DNA of 24,793 nt. Origin: DAOVQB01 sp023128935. GTDB taxonomy: Bacteria > Eisenbacteria > RBG-16-71-46 > CAIMUX01 > WJJG01. Made by a program: the position numbers and the translations under genes. The notes beneath the pieces are model-generated. The model saw nothing but the letters and a program-made list of their open reading frames with translations. It had not been told where the DNA came from and searched no databases. The stretch covers positions 1 through 24,793 of the forward strand of contig DAOVQB010000045.1 of NCBI GenBank assembly GCA_030628905.1, read 5' to 3'. Of the stretch, positions 6,725-14,026 are shown piece after piece (within the stretch, counting starts at the first letter, position 1; each line of letters starts with the position of its first letter).

Positions 6725-8356
6725 CTACCGTCGGCGGTACTTTCTTAGCAGCTCGGTAAGGGCTTCGGTGGGAACCGGGAGCGAGCGCAGCGCCGCTGGC
6801 CGCTGCAGCCACCACAGGTAGTTGGCAGCTGTTCCAATCTCGCGCCGTGGCAGCGGTGTCATCGGTAACGGCATCTCCAGCTTCGCTTCGTCCACTTGTG
6901 TCTTGGGAAATCCCTCCAATTGGAACCGCTCGGCGGTGCGCCGGAATTCCTCGCGGGCGCGCGCCTGGGCCTCGAAAAGCACCATCTGAACCCGGCTCTT
7001 GGCATTCACTTCACTGTCACCCGAGGTCTCAACAGAAACAAACAGCGCGTCTGGGTAGTCTTCCATAACCTTGACCTGCACACCGTCGCTCTGTGTGCTG
7101 GGCATGCACCCGAAGGGCTTGATTGAAATGACCATGTGCGCCTTGCGCCGGCGCACCGAGAAGATCGTCTTGGCCACTTCCATGTGCCCTTCACCACCAC
7201 CAACACGAGTGTTGAAGTACCTGTCCGCGTAGCGGCCGAGCACGTCCATCGAAGCTAGGGGTTCGGTGCGAAAACCAAGGGCGGCTCGATAGGTGTTGTA
7301 CACGGAATCGAAGATGATCTGTCCCACGCGCAGCCTCACTTCAGCCAGTCCTGGCATCTCCCGTGCCGCTGCCGTCGGCAGGCCCTTGCGATCGCGAACC
7401 CACTGCATGCGCTTCCACAAGAGATAGTCGATCCAGGTACCCACCGGCTCTACCATTACCTCAGCCCCCTCCTCCTCCAGCCAGCGGGCCATGCGGTAGT
7501 TGCCGTCTCCCTCCGTAGTCTGCGCCCAGAACTCTCCGGTGATCTTGACCCTGGGCTTGACGCGCGAGTAGTCGATCGCAAGCTTATCTATCCGCTTGCG
7601 GATCCGCCGGAGCACGGGGACCGGGCTCTCCCGATCCCGCAGCGCCCAATAGAGCCAGCGCCGGCCCTGCTCGAGTACATCGTCAACCGAACCCTTGACG
7701 ACCTCGTAGGGCCTGAGCGCATATCCCAGTTCATTAAGCAGATCTCCCACCATGAGTCCCCGTACAAGGGCCAGGATGAAACCGCGATCGATCTTTAGCC
7801 CGCTATCCTCTGTCGACTGCGCCAAGCCCCGCGCTTGCTGAACGAGCACGATGCGAAAGCGTGAAAATCCGGCCTGCTTGAGTGCGCGCCGGTACTCGGC
7901 CTCATAGGTGCCGAAGCGGCACGGTCCGCAAGAACCCGCGGTCAGGTATACAAACCGCTCCTCGATGTGCGGCACACCTGCCTTCCGAAGTTTGAAGAGG
8001 TACTTCAGGAGATTTCCTACTGTGTAATATGTAGGGTTGCACATGCCCCGGTTGCAATATTCGCGCCCGATCGCAAGCGCCTCGTTGTCAGGCACCGGCA
8101 GGGCCTTCGGGTGGAATCCAAGCCCCTCCCAGGCCCCCTCTATCAGGCGCTCATGGGCTACAGTCAGACCGCCGAACAGGATGGTGACTTGCCGGCGCTC
8201 CCAATCCGTCAGAGGCGGTGGCTGCGACAGGCGGTAGTGCGCTTCCGGCTCTGACTGGCCGGGATCCTGCGCTGGCAGCGAGGAGACCACGACATCCTGG
8301 GCCGTCACATCCTGCCCGCCAGGGGGAACATTTGAGCTGTCGCCGGATTCCTTCAT
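6725..8356 (-). CDS. 2-hydroxyacyl-CoA dehydratase-like / activase C-terminal-type protein
   Basis: A 543-residue protein resembling the C-terminal, HgdB-like half of long CoA-enzyme activases. Conserved landmarks are YCNRGMCNPTYYTVG (Cys101, Cys106), TAGSCGPCRFGTYEAEY (Cys143, Cys146), VKITGEFWAQTTEGDGNY (about 270), GGGEGHMEVAKTI (about 386) and KPFGCMPS (Cys417). These cysteines are the likely iron-sulfur ligands. The first 40 residues are Ser/Pro/Asp-rich and probably disordered. In known systems such a component receives an electron from an ATP-hydrolysing activator to drive a difficult reduction or dehydration. It starts 17 bp after the activase gene, with GGGAAG as ribosome site, so the two are surely co-expressed. 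No acyl-CoA specific partner is nearby and the substrate is unknown. Confidence 0.8.
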   Translation of the reverse strand: MKESGDSSNVPPGGQDVTAQDVVVSSLPAQDPGQSEPEAHYRLSQPPPLTDWERRQVTILFGGLTVAHERLIEGAWEGLGFHPKALPVPDNEALAIGREYCNRGMCNPTYYTVGNLLKYLFKLRKAGVPHIEERFVYLTAGSCGPCRFGTYEAEYRRALKQAGFSRFRIVLVQQARGLAQSTEDSGLKIDRGFILALVRGLMVGDLLNELGYALRPYEVVKGSVDDVLEQGRRWLYWALRDRESPVPVLRRIRKRIDKLAIDYSRVKPRVKITGEFWAQTTEGDGNYRMARWLEEEGAEVMVEPVGTWIDYLLWKRMQWVRDRKGLPTAAAREMPGLAEVRLRVGQIIFDSVYNTYRAALGFRTEPLASMDVLGRYADRYFNTRVGGGEGHMEVAKTIFSVRRRKAHMVISIKPFGCMPSTQSDGVQVKVMEDYPDALFVSVETSGDSEVNAKSRVQMVLFEAQARAREEFRRTAERFQLEGFPKTQVDEAKLEMPLPMTPLPRREIGTAANYLWWLQRPAALRSLPVPTEALTELLRKYRRR

Positions 8357-8373
8357 CGCGACTTCCCACTATC

Positions 8374-11300
8374 TCATACCGGTACATGGTCTAGGAGGTC
8401 TTGCAGATGCTCCTGCTCCAGGTGTTCCGTACGTCGACCGTCACGCCCAAGGCGCCGTATTTCATACTCCCTGAGGAAGTAGTCGATTGTTTCCACTCGC
8501 AGACGGATGGCCCCGCTAGGGCGGTTCTCATCGATCTCGTGAAATGCGAAGTATGGTGTGCGCGACGCCTCCAGGATCGCTTCTACAGTAGCGTAGATGG
8601 GTGCGTCGTGACCACATCGGAAACTGCTGATATCCAGCGCAATCAGGTTTGGGTGACGAGCCACAACCTTTGCAGCCCACAGCTTGGCATTTGAGTTCGC
8701 GCTGAAACTATGCCTCCAGACATCAGAGATGTCAAAGGGGCTGCGGATGCGACCAAGAGCAATATCCTCACTGAAGAGTAACCCCAGGAACCTCCGATCC
8801 CGCGGCAGGGATGCGATGGAGAAGATCGCATAGCCAAGCCGGTTGAGATCCTGGAAGATATGGTGGTTCAGTCCGGGGTCGTCATGGTAGGGCCGGCCCA
8901 GCACAACGATCCCCGCGCGCCTATCTCTTTCCAGCCTCTGGATTTCCTTGAGCGCCGGCGCACGCAACCGAACCTCTATGTCTCTCTTACAGACTTCGCC
9001 TGCCGCTTGGATCGCCCGGCGGTTCTCCCCCCGTGTCACACCCAGCAGCGCTCCCCAGAACTCCAGCATCTGACGCTCCAAGAGTGCGGGCTCAGCCAGG
9101 TTTAAAACCGGGTTCAGATAACGCACGCCGCGGGCGGCAAACCGGTCCCCCTCGCGCGTCAGGGCAGCCTTGACGACTTCCGGCGCCGCCTGCGAACTCG
9201 GGCAGCCGGCCACATCGATCGCACCGTCGATTTCCTGAGGCAGATTGATCAGGATGGGAAAGAAAATCCAGTCAGGCGGTTCATCCCTCTCCAAGAGATC
9301 ATGCACATGGGCGAGGGCCAGCTTTGAGGGATAGCAGTTGTCGATCGCCCCCCGGCGGATCCCCCGGCGGAAGAGCCGCTCGGTGGTAACTCCCGAGACC
9401 TGTATCTGGGAGGCCGAGACCCCAAGCCCCTGGAGGTAGGCCATGAAGAACGGGGCCGCTTGATACAGATTGAGTGCCCGGGGAAAGCCAATGCGCACAT
9501 GCGCGCGCCGCTTGCGCGCTGCCGCCGTCCCCAGCATGTCCGGGACCCAGCGCAACCAGTCAATCCCGCGCTGCGTCATCGCATGCCCCACTGCAACGCG
9601 CTCCCTGCGGTCGAAAGCCTCCCGGCCCGCGCGCGCCGAGAAGTCCGGCGCTGAGGAATGAGACGCGGCGGCCCTCACCGGCTTCTGCCCAGGAGCAGCG
9701 CGCCCGGCCTCACAGGAAGCCACGATGTATCGTCGGATCTCCCCGGAGGGGAGGCATGCTTCAAGAATCGTACGCATACATTGGTTGGGGCAGAGCCGGC
9801 AGCGAGTTGACTCGTCCTGCCGCGACTGAACGCGCAAAGCGCGCAGGTCCTGGAATCCTAGAAATGCGCTGGGCTTCTCGATACTGCGCTCCAGCAACTC
9901 CAACCCCACTCCAATCGCTCCCGACTCGCCGGCGTGCGGGTGAACTAAGATTTCTGCAGCGGAAACGCGCTTACGGATAAAGTCCACCTGCGCCTTGACT
10001 GCCGCTTCGTTGCGCTGGGTTCCGCCCTGAAGAATGTAGCGGCGGCCCAGACGTTCCAGATTCGGCTCGCCCACAACGTAGAGCCAGATATTCCGCGGTA
10101 GAACGCGCACGAGCCCGGCCAGGATCTCCTCGGGCTGCCACCCGATCTGCTGGAAGTTCACGATATCGGACTCGAGGAAAACCGCGCAGCCGACATGAAA
10201 GCGCGGGCAGCGCTGAGCGCGGAAAGCGTGATCGGCAAATTCCTCCAATGGAATCCCAAATCGCTGTGCCGTATTCTGCAAGAAGAACCCATTGCCGGCT
10301 GAGCACTGGCTATTCAGGCGAAAATCGCGGACGCGTCCGTCACGCAGGACGAGGACCTTGATGTCCTGCCCACCCACATCAACGATGACCTGCACGTGGG
10401 GATCGATCCGCAGGCCGCTGCGGGCATGGGCCACTGTTTCCACGAGCACGAGGTCCGCACCCAGGAACTCTCCGAGCATATCCTTCGCATAGCCGGTTAC
10501 ACCCAGACCGCGTACTCGTAGGCGCCACCCATCCCCCAAGGCTTGGTCCTCCAGATCGGAGAGAACGATGCGGGCATCCGCAAGCGGGTCTCCCTTTGAA
10601 AGGCGATAGGCCTTGGCCAGCACCTCTCCCTCAAGATCCAGAATGACAGCCTTCGTGGAGGTAGAACCGGCATCCAAACCGATGACGACGTCCATATTCT
10701 CGAGGGAACCCAGGTCCCCTCTCCTGCGCGCGGGCGCCTTCGCGGTCTTGCGCCGCGTCCCACTCCCAGCGGCCGGAAAGCCGACAGGCTTGGCCTGCCT
10801 AGCCAATGTGCGGACCTCCTCCCGCTGCCTGGGTGAGTCCAGGAGACCCGGCTCACCTGCCTTGGCTGCGACGCTCTTGAGACTGCTCTCAAGGAGAGCA
10901 AGCACCTCATCGCCTGATGGGTATGCTCTCTCCTGTTGCTCGCCATCCATGATCCCATAGAGGACTGCGCCTATAGCCGCGAAGTAACAGGCGTTCTCCG
11001 GGACTTGTACGTGTTGCGGGGGCGCGACACCGGCGGGGGGCAAGATACCCCTCTCCCTCCAGAGGGAGGTCAGGGCACGGCGCCAGGCATCCACGAGACC
11101 AGGCAGGAAGGCATGCGGTCCCCCCAGCAATAGGACCGGTGGGAGCAAGGTCGCGCCCCGCGTTAGCACGCTGAGGTTTTGCTGGACAATGGCCTCAAAC
11201 AGGGAACCCAGCAGCTCCTCCCTTGGAATCCCCTGCTTCTGCAGGCTGTTGATGTCGGTCTCGGCAAATACGCCACACCGGGCGGCCACTGGATGGATCG

Positions 11301-11814
11301 GCAGCCCATCGGTGCGCAAATTGGAAAGGTCGTCAGAAGAAAGTCCCAGCTTGCTTACGATCCGATCGATCACAGATCCGGTCCCGCCGGCACACTTGTC
11401 ATTCATACTGAAGAACTTCCGGCGCGATCCGTTGCCGGGGTTCCCCATCCAGATGATGATCTTGGCATCCTGCCCCCCGAGGTCGACAATGCTGCCAGCT
11501 TGGGGATAGAGCCGTTCGGTCGCCAGGGCCACGGCATTGACCTCCTGCGTGAAACGGCAACCGGCGCGCTCGGCCAGTGGTCTGCCACCACTGCCCGTGA
11601 AGAAAACAGTCGAGCGACCCAGCAGTCCTGGACAACGCAACTCGATCTGTTTCAGAAGCTGCAGCGTCCCCTCTGCCTGGCGGGTTCCATGCCGCAGGTA
11701 GTCGCTGGTGAGTATCCGGAGGTTGCCGGCGTCTAACCCCACCGCCTTGACGGCGGTGGAACCGACATCACAACCTATCCAGCAGCGCTCACTTGGTAGG
11801 CGCGGTGCAATCAC
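8374..11814 (-). CDS. Tandem BadF/HgdC-type activase with DUF2229 domain
   Basis: A 1146-residue protein with two ASKHA ATPase domains in tandem. Domain 1 starts at WIGCDVGSTAVKAV (12-25) and has NDKCAGGTG (Cys141) and RCGVFAETD (Cys180). Domain 2 starts at VIGLDAGSTSTKAV (377-390) and has NSQCSAGNG (Cys504) and GCAVFLESD (Cys543). In HgdC two such cysteines per subunit hold a [4Fe-4S] cluster across a homodimer. A CRLCPNQC motif (672-679) and a DUF2229 region (about 774 onward, opening RIGFPRALNLYQ) follow. The start is GTG 11814, one base after the upstream stop, with an AGGAAGAG ribosome site. An in-frame ATG at 11937 would run back through the upstream gene and is not needed. Role: ATP-driven transfer of low-potential electrons. 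The acceptor is probably the downstream partner. Confidence 0.85.
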   Translation of the reverse strand: MIAPRLPSERCWIGCDVGSTAVKAVGLDAGNLRILTSDYLRHGTRQAEGTLQLLKQIELRCPGLLGRSTVFFTGSGGRPLAERAGCRFTQEVNAVALATERLYPQAGSIVDLGGQDAKIIIWMGNPGNGSRRKFFSMNDKCAGGTGSVIDRIVSKLGLSSDDLSNLRTDGLPIHPVAARCGVFAETDINSLQKQGIPREELLGSLFEAIVQQNLSVLTRGATLLPPVLLLGGPHAFLPGLVDAWRRALTSLWRERGILPPAGVAPPQHVQVPENACYFAAIGAVLYGIMDGEQQERAYPSGDEVLALLESSLKSVAAKAGEPGLLDSPRQREEVRTLARQAKPVGFPAAGSGTRRKTAKAPARRRGDLGSLENMDVVIGLDAGSTSTKAVILDLEGEVLAKAYRLSKGDPLADARIVLSDLEDQALGDGWRLRVRGLGVTGYAKDMLGEFLGADLVLVETVAHARSGLRIDPHVQVIVDVGGQDIKVLVLRDGRVRDFRLNSQCSAGNGFFLQNTAQRFGIPLEEFADHAFRAQRCPRFHVGCAVFLESDIVNFQQIGWQPEEILAGLVRVLPRNIWLYVVGEPNLERLGRRYILQGGTQRNEAAVKAQVDFIRKRVSAAEILVHPHAGESGAIGVGLELLERSIEKPSAFLGFQDLRALRVQSRQDESTRCRLCPNQCMRTILEACLPSGEIRRYIVASCEAGRAAPGQKPVRAAASHSSAPDFSARAGREAFDRRERVAVGHAMTQRGIDWLRWVPDMLGTAAARKRRAHVRIGFPRALNLYQAAPFFMAYLQGLGVSASQIQVSGVTTERLFRRGIRRGAIDNCYPSKLALAHVHDLLERDEPPDWIFFPILINLPQEIDGAIDVAGCPSSQAAPEVVKAALTREGDRFAARGVRYLNPVLNLAEPALLERQMLEFWGALLGVTRGENRRAIQAAGEVCKRDIEVRLRAPALKEIQRLERDRRAGIVVLGRPYHDDPGLNHHIFQDLNRLGYAIFSIASLPRDRRFLGLLFSEDIALGRIRSPFDISDVWRHSFSANSNAKLWAAKVVARHPNLIALDISSFRCGHDAPIYATVEAILEASRTPYFAFHEIDENRPSGAIRLRVETIDYFLREYEIRRLGRDGRRTEHLEQEHLQDLLDHVPV

Positions 11815-11815
11815 T

Positions 11816-12367
11816 CTACTTCTCTTCCTTGAGTGTGAACTCCCAGGCACATACGGCCTTGTCCGTGCGCGGATCAGGAGGGCAATGGATGCAACGCGCT
11901 CGGATCCTCGGATCGATGGTCTCGGCGAACCTCGCATACTCCACGATACCGACTCTCTGGCATGGAAAGTCAGGAAGCCCTCTGCGCTCCCGCGCCGCCT
12001 GCACTCGGCAGGTCTTCATCCGAAAGACCAAGTGCCCGGGGGCCAGCCATTGCGCTTCTTGTTCATTCAGATGGCTGTAGAGCCGGTAGCGGAGCGCTTC
12101 TTCCAGCGCATGGAGCCCGCCGCCAGGCTCTATGCCCAGATGCTCCATGATGCGACGTGCCTCAGCCGGCGAGAATCGGTACCACGCGTCCCGGTCCGCA
12201 TCCATGGCCGCATCCATACCATGCCGCTTCTCCACCGCTTGGAACCAGAGCCCGTCATGAGCAAGCCAGAGCTTCGCCGCCGTGCGTAGAAAAGCCCTCA
12301 GCGCTGGAGCATCCATTCCATCCCAGTGGTCGACGACTGCCCCCGGCCGGGTGGCGCCCTTCTCCAT
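11816..12367 (-). CDS. DUF6125-like cysteine-rich cytosolic protein
   Basis: A 183-residue soluble protein without signal or membrane segment. The motif LWLAHDGLWFQAVEKRHG (33-50) and the C-terminal cysteines (Cys120, 136, 159, 162, 173, including KTCRVQAARERRGLPDFPC and RCIHCPPDP) match what I recall as DUF6125, a family of unknown function seen in anaerobic bacteria. The family assignment is from memory. The cysteine pattern could bind metal or an iron-sulfur cluster. The stop is one base before the GTG of the tandem activase, which argues for translational coupling and a shared task. GGGGAG precedes the ATG. It lies 79 bp after def on the same strand. Confidence 0.65.
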   Translation of the reverse strand: MEKGATRPGAVVDHWDGMDAPALRAFLRTAAKLWLAHDGLWFQAVEKRHGMDAAMDADRDAWYRFSPAEARRIMEHLGIEPGGGLHALEEALRYRLYSHLNEQEAQWLAPGHLVFRMKTCRVQAARERRGLPDFPCQRVGIVEYARFAETIDPRIRARCIHCPPDPRTDKAVCAWEFTLKEEK

Positions 12368-12446
12368 CTAATCACTCCCCGGGTACTGTTTCGTTCCTCT
12401 TGCCGCCAGAGGCGCGCGTTCTAGCGCTGCCGCGGTGTTGGTCTCA

Positions 12447-12992
12447 CTAGGTTTGCCGCGATTTGATCGCACGCAATTTTCTACCGAGCAGAGCCCGGCG
12501 CATATGGCTCAGATGGTCCACGAAGAGCTTGCCATTCAGGTGATCGGTCTCGTGCTGGATGACACGGGCCATAATGCCGTCAAACTCATCCTCATGCTCC
12601 CGGCCGTCAATGTCCAAATACCGGACCAGGACAACTGCAGGGCGGCGTATCTCGGCATAGATCCCCGGGATGCTCAGGCAACCCTCCTCATAGGCGTCGA
12701 AGCCTGCGTACTCGATGATCCGGGGGTTGATCAGCGTGAGCGATCTGGCGCTCTTGTCCGAGGACCTGGGATCCACGATACACACGCGAACCGAACGGTC
12801 GATCTGGGGCGCAGCCAAACCGATGCCCTGCGCTGACCTTATAGTGGCCTGCAGTGATGCCACGAGTTTAAGCGTATCCTCATCGATGTTCGCAACGGGG
12901 CGAGCCATCAGCCGGAGCGTCTCGTGCCCATAGACGATAATGGGCCGTTCCATGGCACCTGGCTCTGGTTCTGGGAGCGAGGGATCAGACAT
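12447..12992 (-). CDS. def: Peptide deformylase
   Basis: This enzyme removes the formyl group from the N-terminal methionine of new proteins. With ATG 12992 as start it has 181 residues. All three family motifs are present: GIGLAAPQ (56-63), EGCLSIP (103-109, metal ligand Cys105) and QHETDH (146-151, ligands His147 and His151, with Glu148 catalytic). The frame is open back to a GTG at 13034 that overlaps the trxB stop (195 residues), and a further ATG lies at 12953. I favour 12992 because GGAG lies 9 nt upstream, but the family core begins only at about residue 15, so the start is not certain. It lies within the dxs-trxB-def run. Confidence 0.93.
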   Translation of the reverse strand: MSDPSLPEPEPGAMERPIIVYGHETLRLMARPVANIDEDTLKLVASLQATIRSAQGIGLAAPQIDRSVRVCIVDPRSSDKSARSLTLINPRIIEYAGFDAYEEGCLSIPGIYAEIRRPAVVLVRYLDIDGREHEDEFDGIMARVIQHETDHLNGKLFVDHLSHMRRALLGRKLRAIKSRQT

Positions 12993-13033
12993 CGCTCTAC
13001 GCTCCACTTCTTTCCCACTCACTGCGCGGTCCA

Positions 13034-13996
13034 CTATAGAGTTCTCTCAAGGGCCGGCGGCTCTCCCACCAGGAAACGCTCGGCGTCGATCGCCGCCATG
13101 CAACCGTGGCCCGCTGCGCTCGTCGCCTGACGATAGCGTGCATCATCCACATCCCCGGCAACAAAGACCCCCGGGATCTTCGTGCGCGTCGTCCGGCCCT
13201 CGGGAACAAGGTAACCGGCATCATTCATTTCGATCTGGCCCTCGAAGAACTCGGTGTTTGGCTTATGCCCGATGGCAATAAAGACGCCGTCGCATGAAAC
13301 CTCGGTGGTTTCGTTGCTCTTGACATTGCGCAGCAGGACCCCCGTCACGCGTTTGGCACCCACATCCCTGATCTCGTCGACCACCGCATTCCAAATAAAG
13401 CTGATCTTCTCGTTCCCGCGTGCGGCTTCCTCCATGTACTTCGAAGCTCGCAGCTGGTCGCGCCGGTGCACGATGGTCACCTTGCTGGCATAGTGCGTCA
13501 GGAAGATGGCATCCTCCAGCGCCGTATCACCACCGCCGACGACCATCACTTCCTTGCCCTGGAAGAAGAAGCCATCGCACGTGGCACACGCGCTCACCCC
13601 CGCACCCCGCAGCGCGGTCTCTGACTCCAATCCAAGCCACTTGGCTGAGGCACCCGTGGCGATAATGAGCGTCTCGGACTTCAGCTGCTCTCCCCCCTCC
13701 AAGGTGAGCAGCAGCGGCTGCTTCGAGAGCTCCACGGCCGTCACACGGCCTGGTCGGAAGCGGGTGCCAAAACGCCCGGCCTGCTTGCGGAAGTTCTCCA
13801 TGAGCTCCGGCCCCGGGATGCCATCTGGAAATCCAGGGTAGTTCTCAACCTCACCCGTGATCATCAGCTGGCCACCCGGCTGATCGCCCTCAATCACAAC
13901 CGGCTTGAGCTGAGCCCGGGCCGTGTAGATCGCCGCCGTCAATCCCGCGGGACCCGAGCCGAGAATCACTACCTTCTCAACGCCCTTGCTTGTCAA
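13034..13996 (-). CDS. trxB: Thioredoxin reductase (NADPH/FAD)
   Basis: A 320-residue flavoprotein disulfide reductase that passes electrons from NADPH to thioredoxin. The FAD-binding GSGPAG is at 13-18, the redox-active pair in CATC at 137-140, the NADPH site GGGDTALE from 154, and the C-terminal FAD motif GVFVAGDVDD is present. Length is normal. The start is an unusual TTG at 13996, supported by GGGAGG six bases upstream and by the sequence VVILGSGPAG following at the expected distance. An ATG three bases upstream is in another frame and stops after seven codons. The gene follows dxs by 30 bp and overlaps the open frame of def. Confidence 0.95.
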   Translation of the reverse strand: MTSKGVEKVVILGSGPAGLTAAIYTARAQLKPVVIEGDQPGGQLMITGEVENYPGFPDGIPGPELMENFRKQAGRFGTRFRPGRVTAVELSKQPLLLTLEGGEQLKSETLIIATGASAKWLGLESETALRGAGVSACATCDGFFFQGKEVMVVGGGDTALEDAIFLTHYASKVTIVHRRDQLRASKYMEEAARGNEKISFIWNAVVDEIRDVGAKRVTGVLLRNVKSNETTEVSCDGVFIAIGHKPNTEFFEGQIEMNDAGYLVPEGRTTRTKIPGVFVAGDVDDARYRQATSAAGHGCMAAIDAERFLVGEPPALERTL

Positions 13997-14026
13997 GCAT
14001 CGCCTCCCAATCCACTCGCAAGATTA

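Noticed and set aside
6725..6745. TACCG/CGGTA hairpin followed by CTTTCTT as terminator of the nrnA-like gene
   Set aside because: Only five base pairs, inside the end of the convergent gene, with a broken T-run. Too weak to call.
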